This document shows, piece by piece, positions 1 through 10,733 of a DNA stretch of 64,000 bases (the stretch's first letter is position 1; each line of letters begins with the position of its first letter). The position numbers and the translations under genes are program-made. The DNA is taken from NCBI GenBank assembly GCA_963170055.1, contig CAUJGJ010000001.1, positions 691,001-755,000 of the forward strand. Reading direction: 5' to 3'. The notes below the pieces were generated by a model that saw nothing but the letters and a program-made list of their open reading frames with translations, was not told the DNA's origin and made no database searches. Source of the DNA: Halisarca cf. caerulea. Its lineage: Eukaryota; Porifera; Demospongiae; Chondrillida; Halisarcidae.

Positions 1-330
1 GAACATGTCCAATATTTGAAATGGCTTGCTGAGCGGGTCATACTAAATCCACTTTATGGCATTTTGAAAAGGATCAATGACACTTTGATCCATGAGTTTC
101 CAGGGAAAGTTTTTACCTACAAATCTATCAATTTAATCACTGTAGATGAGGCTGCCCACTCCAAGGGTAATGAATGGCACCAGATGTGTTATTACAAAAG
201 GGTCGCCTTACCTCATACAAGCTACAATTTCTCAAGGTCTATTTGCTGGTGAGGTGATTCCTTTGGTCCCCTCAGATAGTGAGCTGCCTTTCCAATTCAA
301 AAGACTGCATGCAGTTTCCTATTTGACCCT
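1..330 (+). pseudogene. Helitron helicase C-terminal fragment
   Basis: Two overlapping plus-strand frames read like the C-terminal part of the PIF1-like helicase of Helitron Rep/helicase proteins. The first frame has WLAERVILNPLYGILKRIND and PGKVFTYKSIN (about 16-160), which corresponds to the LAERAILAPxN..VxxIN...PG....Y.S stretch. The second has GEVIPLVPSDSELPFQFKRL (about 250-308), typical of the segment just before the last helicase motif. The frame changes near base 150-200, and the final motif that should follow FQFKRL is missing. The window edge cuts off the upstream part. This is a dead fragment rather than a host PIF1 gene, because the PSDSxLPFQFKR wording is typical of Helitrons. 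That attribution is from family knowledge; no search was run. Confidence 0.6.
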
Positions 331-1469
331 GTTTTACCTTGACAATCAAACAATACACACAGGCAAAATGGAATCCCCATGCATGCATATTCCTCGCCTA
401 CTTTACTGTGCATGCATTTCATGCGCTATAATACTGTATTGCATAGGAATATATTTCTCCTTATAATTTATTTGATCTCCATGCATGCATGCATTGAGCC
501 ATGTTTTCCCCACGTGTCTCTGTTTACCGAATCATATTATACACATACTTTTAGCAGATTTATAAAATACAAAATGGCATCAATATAATCCCTCACCCTT
601 TTCTGAAAATGTTTACTGTGTATAGAGAAGTCATGCAGCATCAGGATGTTATCTACAGATCCCCTCCCTTTACTGAATCCATTGTGCTTCTCACATGCAA
701 TAATTAAGACGACCCATTAGCTTCCACTACTGTATGCCTACTAGTCTATTCTTAAGAACTAGACAGAATGCTTTAACATGACCAAGAGAACATTAGCTAA
801 TTCCCTTAAAATTTGATGGCTTTGGGATCCCCTTTGTATATATTTGTATACTGTACACGTACAAATTTTCTCAGGATGATACTTTCGCAGATTTCACGGA
901 TTGAAAGTCATGTGTAAAAATTTTAAGCATATGTGGAAAAATTTGGGAAAAGTGCTTGTGCAATGACCAAAATGGCTGTCAAAAGAGCATGCAGGAGTTG
1001 ATCGTCGAGAAGCACTTGAGCACCTTGGTTTTTGTTTTTTTATAATTAATGGCTTTCGTTCAAAAACAGGAAGTTTACATCAATAAAAGACTAAAACATG
1101 CACACTGCAAACACACTATACAACACCACAGACCATCTTCCAACCCAATCAGCTATCCCACTTGCAAAGCCCAAGTCTTTGAAATAACGACACTTCAATT
1201 CCATATTCACCAGAAGTAAGTACATGCACCCTACCTACAGCATGGGCATGGTAGACCTACCATCCCCTCCCGTAAATCAAATCAGTTCTATCATAATCTT
1301 GCAGTAGTTTGCACAACCCTACTAAACCTCAATGCAATAATTAAAGCCATGCATGGGTAATGACAGCATGAGACCCCATACTTTATAAACACTGTGTTTA
1401 CTCATTAGCCCCAGCTCTATAACTATCTTATTCAATATACCTGTTTCGAACAAAGCACCATACCCCATA
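331..1469. other. No gene recognised
   Basis: AT-rich sequence with several short CATGCATGCAT-type palindromic words (for example 376-390 and 480-495). I see no coding region, RNA gene or bounded repeat. Confidence 0.5.
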
Positions 1470-2390
1470 ACTGGCAGAATCCACCCCATCTTCAAAAGTG
1501 GCAACAATTTAATATTATTATAGTTTTCCAAATACAGACCAATTTCCATATATACTAGGTGTAATCTCAAAAATCCTTCAAACTAATTGTCTATCAAATC
1601 TATTGAATCACTCATCACCCCTGCCCAATTTGGATTCCATCCTCAGAAATCGTTCCTGCCTTACACAGTTACTGACTTCCTATGCAAAAATCGTGCAGTC
1701 CATAGAAGATAAACATTCATGTGATGTTGCGTATACCTCAATTTCAGCAAAGCATTTGACGGCCACACAATGAGCTACGTACTACTCAAATTATGGACAA
1801 TTGGAAACACAGGACCACTCTGGTTATACAATAATTCGAAGTGATGTCTCCAAAACAGACACCATTTTGTCTCTATATAGATGGGACATAATCCAGCCTC
1901 TTACCATGCATGCAGTAATCATTTACCTCTTTGCCCATGACATCAATGATCTCCCAAGAAAGTACATCCGATTTCAATCAGACATAGATGCAGTATGTGC
2001 ATGGTGCAAAAATGGAAGCTGTCCCTAGCTAAATCCCCACAAATGTTTCCTCATCTAATTCAACTTAAATTTAACAAACACACACATATGGTAATGCCTC
2101 CACCTACACTATAGACAACACCCCCTATTCCACAAGTATCACAACAAAAAAGAGACCTCGGAGTCATTGCCAATAGTACCCTTCATTAGAAAAGCCACCT
2201 CTCAGATGTCTGCAAACATGCATATACCAACACGTGCATTTCATCAAATGGCACACAATCATCTTCAGCCTGCAAAGCACTAAAAAGAGCCCTATATTTA
2301 ACACTAATTCCATCTAAATTATCATAATGTTCACCACTGTGGAGACCACGCCATAACCTAATGTCCAGTTTATACAGGTGTCCAGATTTT
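1470..2390 (+). pseudogene. Decayed APE-type LINE reverse transcriptase
   Basis: There is no long open frame, but successive frames spell a LINE reverse transcriptase in the right order. IHPIFKSG lies near 1478, SCLTQLLTSYAK near 1650 (the FGFRxxRSCLTQLL position) and YLNFSKAFDG near 1737 (motif A, D). Then come YINDLP-like text near 1940, a WCKNGS segment near 2000, and QQKRDLGVIANSTL near 2150, the ERDLGV motif downstream of the catalytic palm. Frames change and stops occur between blocks, and the YADD box is not visible. The order and spacing fit the CR1/L2/RTE-like group of non-LTR elements. It is dead and shares no visible similarity with the retroelements further along. Confidence 0.6.
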
Positions 2391-2948
2391 CAAGTGTCCC
2401 GAATAGCAGGTTTATCTGTACAGTACATATTAATAAACTATCCCTACATACAAGTATATCAAAAGGTGCTTGCTTGCATGGTTATTTCCTACATAAAGAT
2501 ACTGCATGGTGTTGCATGAAATATTATGATTGTAGAGTGAAATTAAAACTAAAATTTCCATCAAGAATTAAATAAGATTACAAATGTGCAGTTGAGTGGT
2601 GAGTGTACATTGCATATTATGAAAGGCTAACTGGAAGTATGTGCTTGAGTTAACATTCATACTGATTCAACCTGTAAAATTGAAAATATAGTTAATTATT
2701 GCATGTTGCAAACTATCTAGGTACAGTATCATACAGTATGTATATACTGCAATATAATGCAATAAACATGTATAGCCAACCCCTCATGTGAACTGAGAAG
2801 AGGGTCTGGTAGATATCAATTCTTTTCTGTGAATGGTGCCAATAAGAGAAGGATTGAGCAGTTAGTTGGTAGTTTAATATACTGTACTTAGTCAATCAAA
2901 ACCAGGTCATACAGTAAATGTTTCTTCTACACATAGCTGAGTACAACT
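2391..2948. other. No gene recognised
   Basis: AT-rich, with no coding signal, RNA gene or clear repeat. Confidence 0.4.
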
Positions 2949-3835
2949 TTATTATGGAGTATGGTAGTGCTTCATATGTAGGATTGACACGGAAAAACAC
3001 GGCTGCCATACATTAGCACAAATTCATTTTCACCCAAACTAATGGTATGGAGAGACAATGGCTTTCAAAGCAGATTTCGGGATATTTTAACATACCAGCA
3101 ACAAGATAAAGTAGCTTAAAAACTTTGTAAGCCCATGTCCTTAAAGAAATTTGAAGCACCGATGGTAAGGTAGGGGTTCGCAACACCAGTACCATTTTAA
3201 GATTATTCTTCTCGTCTTTATTTGGAATTAAGCTACAGGTCGCCAGGAAGGTTCTATACGTGTAGGTCTCATCTCTTACTGCTGGGATAGAATTGCTAGC
3301 ATGAAGTACCTTTTGCACGTTTTGAAGCAGTTTGTACATTTCTTAACGAAGAAAAAAATTATAGGCAAATCCTATACATTTGCCGAATCAGCCATTTTCA
3401 GATCAGTGAAAAGGCTACGTAAGACTAGGCGTATGCGTACGTACGTAGGCTAAGCATTTGACGATCGTCAACTTCAGCACTCTATTGTTTGAGTCTTTGC
3501 TTCTAGGTGGGTTCATTGATTTTAGTCAAGTAGCTGCACAGTTCTAGCATAGATACTCTATACTTCAGTACCTATGGTTATAGTTTCTTTATCTTACAAG
3601 ATTTGATCGTGTTCCTTCTCGATTGCATGGAAACTTTCCTTCACAGCCTCAAGCAACTGTTTCATTTTAAAGGAAAAACTACACAAACAAAGGTGTATAA
3701 AAACATTGAAAAATGGCAGAAGGATGTAGGATTGACACAGGATCGTGCAAAAAGGCTTTATCAAAAGGGATCCTCCAAAAACACTTGGAACAAGGGTAAA
3801 TTGCAAAACAGGTACAGGTCTAAGTGGGCAAAAGG
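2949..3835 (+). repeat. Interspersed repeat, 1-kb family, copy 1
   Basis: It begins with a block around GGAGTATGGTAGTGCT and GTAGGATTGACAC (2957-2989) and ends with a second GTAGGATTGACACAGG block (3726-3741), followed by a GGATCC...CACTTGGAACAAG segment. The same order of blocks recurs at 4427-5440 on this strand and at about 47,200-48,045 on the other strand. Partial copies on the other strand lie at 14,884-15,297 and 56,420-57,215. The matching interior includes CTACAGGTCGCCAGGAAGG and TAGGCAAATCC. Short open frames inside it are not conserved between copies, so it looks like a non-coding DNA transposon derivative. Confidence 0.65.
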
Positions 3836-4426
3836 CAAGACGAGCATAGAGGTATGGACAGAGTTTAGTTGGACTGAGTGCATACTGTCTAAATTCCTAC
3901 ATTCCCCAGCACATACATGTACATACATATAATGTGCTGCACATGTGGGATGAATCTGTTTCTTAATTTACTCTTGTACTAAACTCTGTCAATAGCCCTA
4001 TACCCGTCTAGTCTCATGCACAGGTGTAGGAACCATGGGGGATGGAGGGGCTTTAGCCCCCCCCCCCCAAATATTTTTCATTCTAGTCAATGTTAGCCTG
4101 ATCATATATTAAACAAGCCCCCCCCCCCCCACCAAACAAAAATAAAAGTCATTCCTATGCCAATATGTACATGTATGTTTATACATGAGGCTAGACGGGT
4201 ACAGGGCTATAGACAGAGTTTGGTTGGACTGAGCTAGTGCACACTGTGCAAATTCCTACATCCCGCAGAACATACATATAATGTGCTGCTCATGTGGGAT
4301 GAACCTGTTTCACAATCTACTCTTGCTCCAAGTGTTTTTGGAGGATCATTTCTGATAAAGCCTTTTTGCACGATCCTGTGTCAATCCTACATACTTTTAC
4401 CATTGTAAAATGATTCCTATACACCT
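3836..4426. repeat. Inverted-repeat cluster between 1-kb repeats
   Basis: This stretch has a reverse-complement piece of the 1-kb repeat (4313-4400, with the AAGTGTTTTTGGAGGAT and TGTGTCAATCCTACAT words). It also holds two copies of a palindromic segment containing TGGACTGAG and ATTCCTACA. At 4019-4140 lies a small element with AGGTGTAGGAACCATGGGGG and two poly-C runs. Confidence 0.5.
4019..4140 (+). repeat. Small poly-C MITE-like element
   Basis: It starts AGGTGTAGGAACCATGGGGG, carries two C-runs, and contains TATATTAAACAAGC. The reverse complement of the same arrangement is at 4810-4985, inside copy 2 of the 1-kb repeat, so it is a mobile short repeat. Confidence 0.5.
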
Positions 4427-5440
4427 ATTATGGAGTATGGTAATACTCCATATGTAGGATTGACACTGAAAAAACATGGCCGTCGTACATTAGTGCAAAT
4501 TTATTTTCGCCTGAAAACTAATGATACAGTACAGTTAGAAGCATTTTGAAGTGATATTGGTATATTTTGACACACTAGCTACAAGATGAAGTAGATAAAA
4601 TCCTTCTTAGGCTAATCTCTTTAGAGGAACTTTGAATCTTAGACAGTGAGGTATGGCTCTGTAACACCATTAGATTTCAAGATGATTATTATTCTCGTCC
4701 GTTTTTTGAACTAAGCTACAGGTCGCCAGGAAGGGTCCAGAGGTCTCATCTTTCGCCAGTGAGCTCCGATTGTTAGCGTCAAATGCCTTTGCAGGTTTTG
4801 AAGCAATACCTACCATTGGCGTAGGAATGACTTGTACCTTGGGGGGGGCTCATTCAATATCATGTGCAGTTTATGTGCAGTAAAATAGCTTGTTTAATAT
4901 ATGACCAGGCAAACATTGGGGGGGGGGGGGGGGGGGGGGCTATAGCCCCTCCAGCCCCCATGGTTCCTACACCTATGCCTACATCTAAAACAAGAAAATT
5001 TTAATAGGCAAATCCCATAGATTCGCCGGATCAGCCATTTTCGGATATGTGAAATGGCTACGCGAGACTAGGCGTAGGCGAATGTACACAATGCTGCGCG
5101 TTTGATAATCGCTGACTTGAGCACTCTTTTGTTTGAGTCTTAGCTTCTACAGTCCACTGCTTTTAGATTTCAGTCTAGCTGCATAGTTTTAGTTTCTTTA
5201 TCTTACAAGATTTTGATTGCGTTCCTCCTCAACTGCAGTGAAAGCATTCTTTAACAGCCTCTATTCAAGCAACTTTGTTTTAAAGGAAAAAACTGCACTA
5301 ATAAGGGTGTATAAAAAACATTTAAAAATGGTAAAAGGATGTAGGATTGACACAGGATAGTGCAAAAAGGCTTTATCAAAAAAGGATCCTCTAAAACACT
5401 TGGAACAAGAGTAAGTTGCAAAAGAGGTACAGGGCTAGGT
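4427..5440 (+). repeat. Interspersed repeat, 1-kb family, copy 2
   Basis: Same block order as copy 1: GGAGTATGGTAATACTCC and GTAGGATTGACAC at the start, and GTAGGATTGACACAGGA followed by a CACTTGGAACAAG block at the end. It is interrupted by an inverted small poly-G element at about 4810-4985. Confidence 0.65.
4810..4985 (-). repeat. Small poly-G MITE-like element (inverted copy)
   Basis: Reverse complement of the element at 4019-4140. It contains a run of about 20 G (4919-4939) and ends CCCCCATGGTTCCTACACCT. It lies inside the 1-kb repeat copy 2. Confidence 0.5.
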
Positions 5441-7030
5441 GCATGTGCAGCACATTATATGTATGTTTTGCGGGATGTAGGAATTTGCACAGTGTGCACT
5501 CAGTTCAACTAAACTCTGTTTAGCCCTATACCCGTCTACCTTCATGTATGTGTAGCCCTATGCTCGTCTAGCCCTATGCCCGTCTTGCCCTTTGCCAACC
5601 TAGCCCTGTACCTCTTCTGCAACTTACCCTTGTTCCAAGTGTTTTTGGAGGATCCTTCTTGATAAAGCCTTTATGCACTATCCTTGTAAAGATAGATGAT
5701 CGATACTGTATGAATGCCCTGTATTGCATGGGGCAGCAAGTGTTTGATACTGTACACAAGGTATATTCTATAATAGACAGTGGCTTGTTCAGATTTAGTT
5801 TGTTTCTTGTTTGCAACGTCATTAATTAGCAGGTGTCCATATGCAATTGATCATCTTTCAGAGGACGTGTAGAATCCCATGTATCAACAGCATGGGAAGA
5901 GAAGGCAACTTTGGTGACATTGTTCCTATGTATGTGTAAAATGTCATGACAATGGCAGTTTTGTTGAGGCTAAAGAAAAGGTTGCTCAGGCGGACATCTA
6001 GATGCCTTCGAATCCTATTAAAATCCTACCTCTATTGAATGTTTATATGTTGTAGTTTGTGAAAATCATTCCAGGTAGAGTGCTATAATCAAGAAGTTAC
6101 TTACAATTTAGCTATTTATACTAAATTTTGGACGATTGAACGGTAAAAAAAACAGGATTTCAGATATAACTTTATTATGGAAGGTTAAAAGCTTAGCTCA
6201 CAACAATTTTCGAATTGCTCTCTGTTTGTCTTTTCTTTTCATGTTAGGTGCATGTGAATTGAGAGAGATCTAAAGGTCTGCCCAAGGCAAAGTTTGTCTG
6301 AAACTGCTATTATATTCCAGGCTTGTTATATTTCTTTAGACAAAAGAAAATGATTAAAATAATTGCTAGTTTAGCATCATCAAGCACAGAATATATAGAT
6401 CTTTACTCCAGTAAAAAAACTGAGCAAAAAATCTTGTCATCCAAGAGGATATGATCGATAATTTGAGGTGTTATTTCAAGACAGCCATTTTTTATTTTAT
6501 TCCTGGGCGGTTGTAAATATCCTGTGTAGGTAATTGCACAATCAGCACTTGCTTATGTGCAGATGCCATCTACGGAATCTAACATTTCACATTGACTAAT
6601 TCCTATGTTGCAAGCACAAGTTCAATTCTAGCTACAAAATACTATAATAAGTATCTTATGGATCAGTGGTTAATGTATCTGTTCTAGCTCCCATCTCATG
6701 AGTGGTATGTAATATAGTCACCACATGGCTTCTTAGGGAGTAACATGTTTACTGACTGAAGGCCCAAGGACGCCTAGCCCCCCACCCCCGAGGGATGAGG
6801 TCAGTAAACATGTTACTGCCCTAGCTAGCTGGATAGTACCACAAATACTGCCCTGGTGGTCTCTTTGATGTATGATGTCATTGCGAAATAAGTAAAAAAA
6901 AGACTAGGAATCAACAATCTTGACAGATTACTGTGTCATAAGATTCCTGTGGACAACTCTAAAGAATAACAGATCCTTTTATGATGCAGTGATCAAGACA
7001 TTCCGCACTATATGGTATTAAAGCTGCACA
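5441..7030. other. Non-coding stretch 3' of UTP18
   Basis: It begins with scraps of the 1-kb repeat family (5441-5700, including a TGTAGGAATTTGCACAGTG palindrome arm). Near its right end is a short inverted repeat (6739-6817). The remainder is AT-rich with no gene seen. Confidence 0.5.
6739..6817. repeat. Inverted repeat, 18-bp arms
   Basis: AGTAACATGTTTACTGAC at 6739-6756 is matched exactly by its reverse complement at 6800-6817, with a C-rich loop between. It is a MITE-like foldback; no target duplication is obvious. Confidence 0.6.
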
Positions 7031-7076
7031 CTACATGTATGTAAATTTAGGTTCAATAAAAGTTGGATGGTGAGTT
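7031..7076 (-). CDS. UTP18: UTP18 terminal coding exon (proposed)
   Basis: The upstream exon ends in AG before GTTAGT. A TAG acceptor at 7078-7077 opens a 46-base exon that restores the phase and reads 15 codons to a TAG stop. Its THHPT start resembles the LHHY end of known UTP18. The polypyrimidine tract is weak. Alternatively, translation could run past the donor into the intron. Confidence 0.55.
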
Positions 7077-10000
7077 CTACCTTATCAGCAAAATCTCACG
7101 AAAAAAAGACAGCATCTATGATACAGCACACACACCTGCATTTGAACTACATGCATATTAAAAGAAAAATTCACTGATACAACTAACCTAAATAGTGCTA
7201 CTCTCCCCTTAGCATTTCCACAAGCAAGATAGCCACCAGATGCTGAGAAATCCATAGATGTCACATAGTGTAAATCAGTCTTCATTGATGGCCAGTTTGA
7301 GAAAACAGATCCTGATGGTAAATGCATCTACAAACATGGCAAAATACAACAGTGCACGTATGTACGCACACATGTTAATTAGTTGACTTAATTTAATTGC
7401 ACATACCAGGCGTACTGCAGATTTCTTCTCACTTGAAGACATAGCTATTATCTCGTCATTGTGGTTGAAACACATATGATCAACAGTAGTTGTCAAATTC
7501 ATTACTTCATGCAAAGGCTGAGGAGAACCTTGCTTCATAGATGCCATGCCATAGACATTAACAACACCAGAATCTGATCTGTTGGTACAGAAAGCAGTGT
7601 GTCAAAAAGACCAATAAACCTTGTACATTTCTAGCAGATCTCATGGAAAACCGTTAACCTGGACGTCCCCCGCTGCTTATAAAGTACGTGCTGATAAAAC
7701 CATCTCGAAATTTACCAATCTTTGAAACAGATGCGGACACCTAAGACAATGTACGCTAGTATATTTCAAGCAGATCTCACGGAAAATCGTTAACCTGGAT
7801 GACTCCTGCCGTTTAGCATTTAACGCTTATTAGTTATCCTTTTATTGGTAACTATTAACTGTTATCTGGTCATTTTGTGGAATGTCAATTATTTATGACA
7901 TATACTGTATATAGACTATATTCACAGACCACAAAGGAACCGCACACAAGACTACTTGTCTTACTTTCAGCTCAGCAATTAACAGCAAGACAAAATTCTA
8001 CATGCACCCTCCACAGTGACACATTTCTAGAGAGGGTACTATTCACTTCATGTTACACTCACCCACAAGCAAAGTACATATCGAGGGATGATACAGCCAA
8101 AGATGTTCCATGGACACAGCCTTGGTCAGTGAATTTATTTATACAGCTTCGTGAGCGCATATCCCATACATATATTTGTCCATCACCTAAAAAAATAAGA
8201 ACGGAACAAGAAATTACCAGAAAAACAAAGGCAAATTTGGGTACATACATATGCAGGGCTCAATTTTAGCACTTGCCCAGTTGTCTGAGGCGATTGAATT
8301 CCCAGTGGGTAACCAGTAATACTCAACAGTGGAATACAAGTAAATAAAGATTAATAACTCAGAAACAATATCACTTTGCCAGACTCATTTTGAAATACTT
8401 CTAGCACAAGATAGATGAAGAGATCTATTCATAAATGATCATACAAGCAAAAGCACAAGTTTGTAACACAAAGTACGTACCATTTCAACTCGTGTGCATG
8501 GTGCTAATAGAACAACTGCATATCGGATAATTACTGCATGAGCAGTTTCTGTTCGCGAATGCATGGAAGCTATTAGTCTAGGAAGCCAGGCTAAAAAATA
8601 TGGTGGTGTCCCGTTCACTCGTTTAGGTGAGGATCTGGATAACGCATGCAGCATACCATATTCAACGAAGCTTGGTGCTATTAGAAGGCTGATGGTGAAG
8701 TTTATAGGCTTGAATCATGTCCATAAGCTTGATGATCTACTCCTAAGCAGCTCAAATAAGCGTTTCCGAGCTAGATGGTTGGACAACGCGCCCTGGCTTC
8801 CGTGTAAGCTGACTTGAAAGAACTTAAACATCTTAACTGAGGATGATCGGGTTTCCAAATTTATACTACACAACACAGGCCTGATAACCAGGATCTATTA
8901 TTTCTGAAGCGTCCAATACGTAAACAGTTACAGCCGCCATTTTGCAGAAGTTAAGGAAAATCACTGAGATCCTCTCTTGGTGGGAGAATCTTGTTAAGCC
9001 TGGCCCTGAGTTTGGGTATTTTCCCAAGGCAAGTAAGTCAGTTGTCATTGTAAAGCATGGTGCTGAAGCAAAAGCTCATGATGCCTTTAGTGGTACAGAT
9101 CTTAGTATCACTCTGGATGGTAGCAAGCACTTGGGAATTCCTTTGGGAACCGCTGAATATAGAAGCAGATGCATAGAGGAGAAAATTTCTGAATGGTGTG
9201 GTCAAGTGGAAAAGCTGGCGATGTTTGCAAGATCCCAACCTCACGCCGCTTATTCTACGTTTACGCATGGAGTAATATCAAGCTGGATATACTTCATGAG
9301 GATGGTTCCCTTATCACGGCAACAGCTCCAACCGCTTGAAGATGCAATTCGCCTCAAACTCATTCCTGTTGTCACCGGAAGGCACACTATCACGGATGAA
9401 GAAAGGGAGTTATTTGCTCTTGCAGTTAGAGATGGCGGCATGGGTATAACCCCATCCATTTCACTTATCCTCACAGCAAAGATCCCTTTCACAAAGGATC
9501 TTCAGCCCTTTCACTGATGCTGTGAAATGTCAACATAAGTCTCTTGATGCCAACCTCCTTGAAGAGCACAAAGAGAACAAGAAGGCAATCATCCGTCAGC
9601 ACCATAGTAAGAGGAAGGACATATCCCGGGAGATAGTGGCACAGTTTTCCCCCAGACTCCAGTGCCAGGTATCTATCATCAGCCAGGATGGTGCTTCTTC
9701 TTGGTTGTCCACCTTACCACTAAAAGCCTATGACTTTGTTCTCCACAAACGCGCCTTCCTAGATGCTGTGGCCCTCAGATATGGTTGGTCCCCTGATGGT
9801 GTACCAACCAGATGCAAGTGTGGGAAGGCTTTTAGCGTTGTGCATGCTCTGAACTGTCTTAAGGATGGATTTCCCACCCTCAGACACAAGAGATCCGGGA
9901 CCTTACGGCATCACTTCTTGATGAAGTCCGTCACTATGTTTGTGTGGAGCCACACCTCCAACCGCTTACTGAAGAGACCTTCCATTACAGAACTGCTAAC

Positions 10001-10615
10001 AGGGATGAAGAAGCTAGATCGGACATCAGTGTTGGTGGATTCTGGGGATCGCACCATGAGAAGGTTTATATGGATATACGAGTATTTAACCCCAATGCTG
10101 ACTCCTACCGCAACCTCCACCCTGAGACCTGTTTTAGAAGGCAAGAACAGGAGAAGAGACGCAAATATGAACAGAGGATCAGAGATGTTGTGCATGCTTC
10201 CTTCTCTCCACTTCTGGGGGAATGGGCAAGTCAACTGCTGTTGTGTATAAGAGACTCGCCCACCTGCTTGCAGTGAAGAAAGCTGAGCCATACAACAATG
10301 TCATCCGTTGGCTACGTTGTCGACTTGGATTTGTTCTTCTGCGATCATCCATCATGTGCCTTCGCGGATCCCGCTCTGTCCACTCCGCCTCTGCTCAAAC
10401 ATCCATCACACAATGTGTGACAGAGGGACACATCCCCTCATCAGAGTGACAGTGTACATGTGGGCATGTTATGAGTTAGCATGATGTATAATGTGCATGT
10501 GTTTATGTGTATTATGATTAATTGTTGTGTGTATATTATATAATTTATCACAATATATACAAATTATTATTATTGCTATTGCTATTATTATTATATATTT
10601 TCTCATCACAAAAAA

Positions 10616-10654
<39 letters not shown>

Positions 10655-10690
10655 TTATTTTTTTTATTTTTTTTATTTTAATTTTTTTTA

Positions 10691-10733
<43 letters not shown>

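Noticed and set aside
3013..3932. Frames of about 100 codons inside the 1-kb repeat
   Set aside because: Not preserved in the other copies of the same repeat, so probably non-coding.
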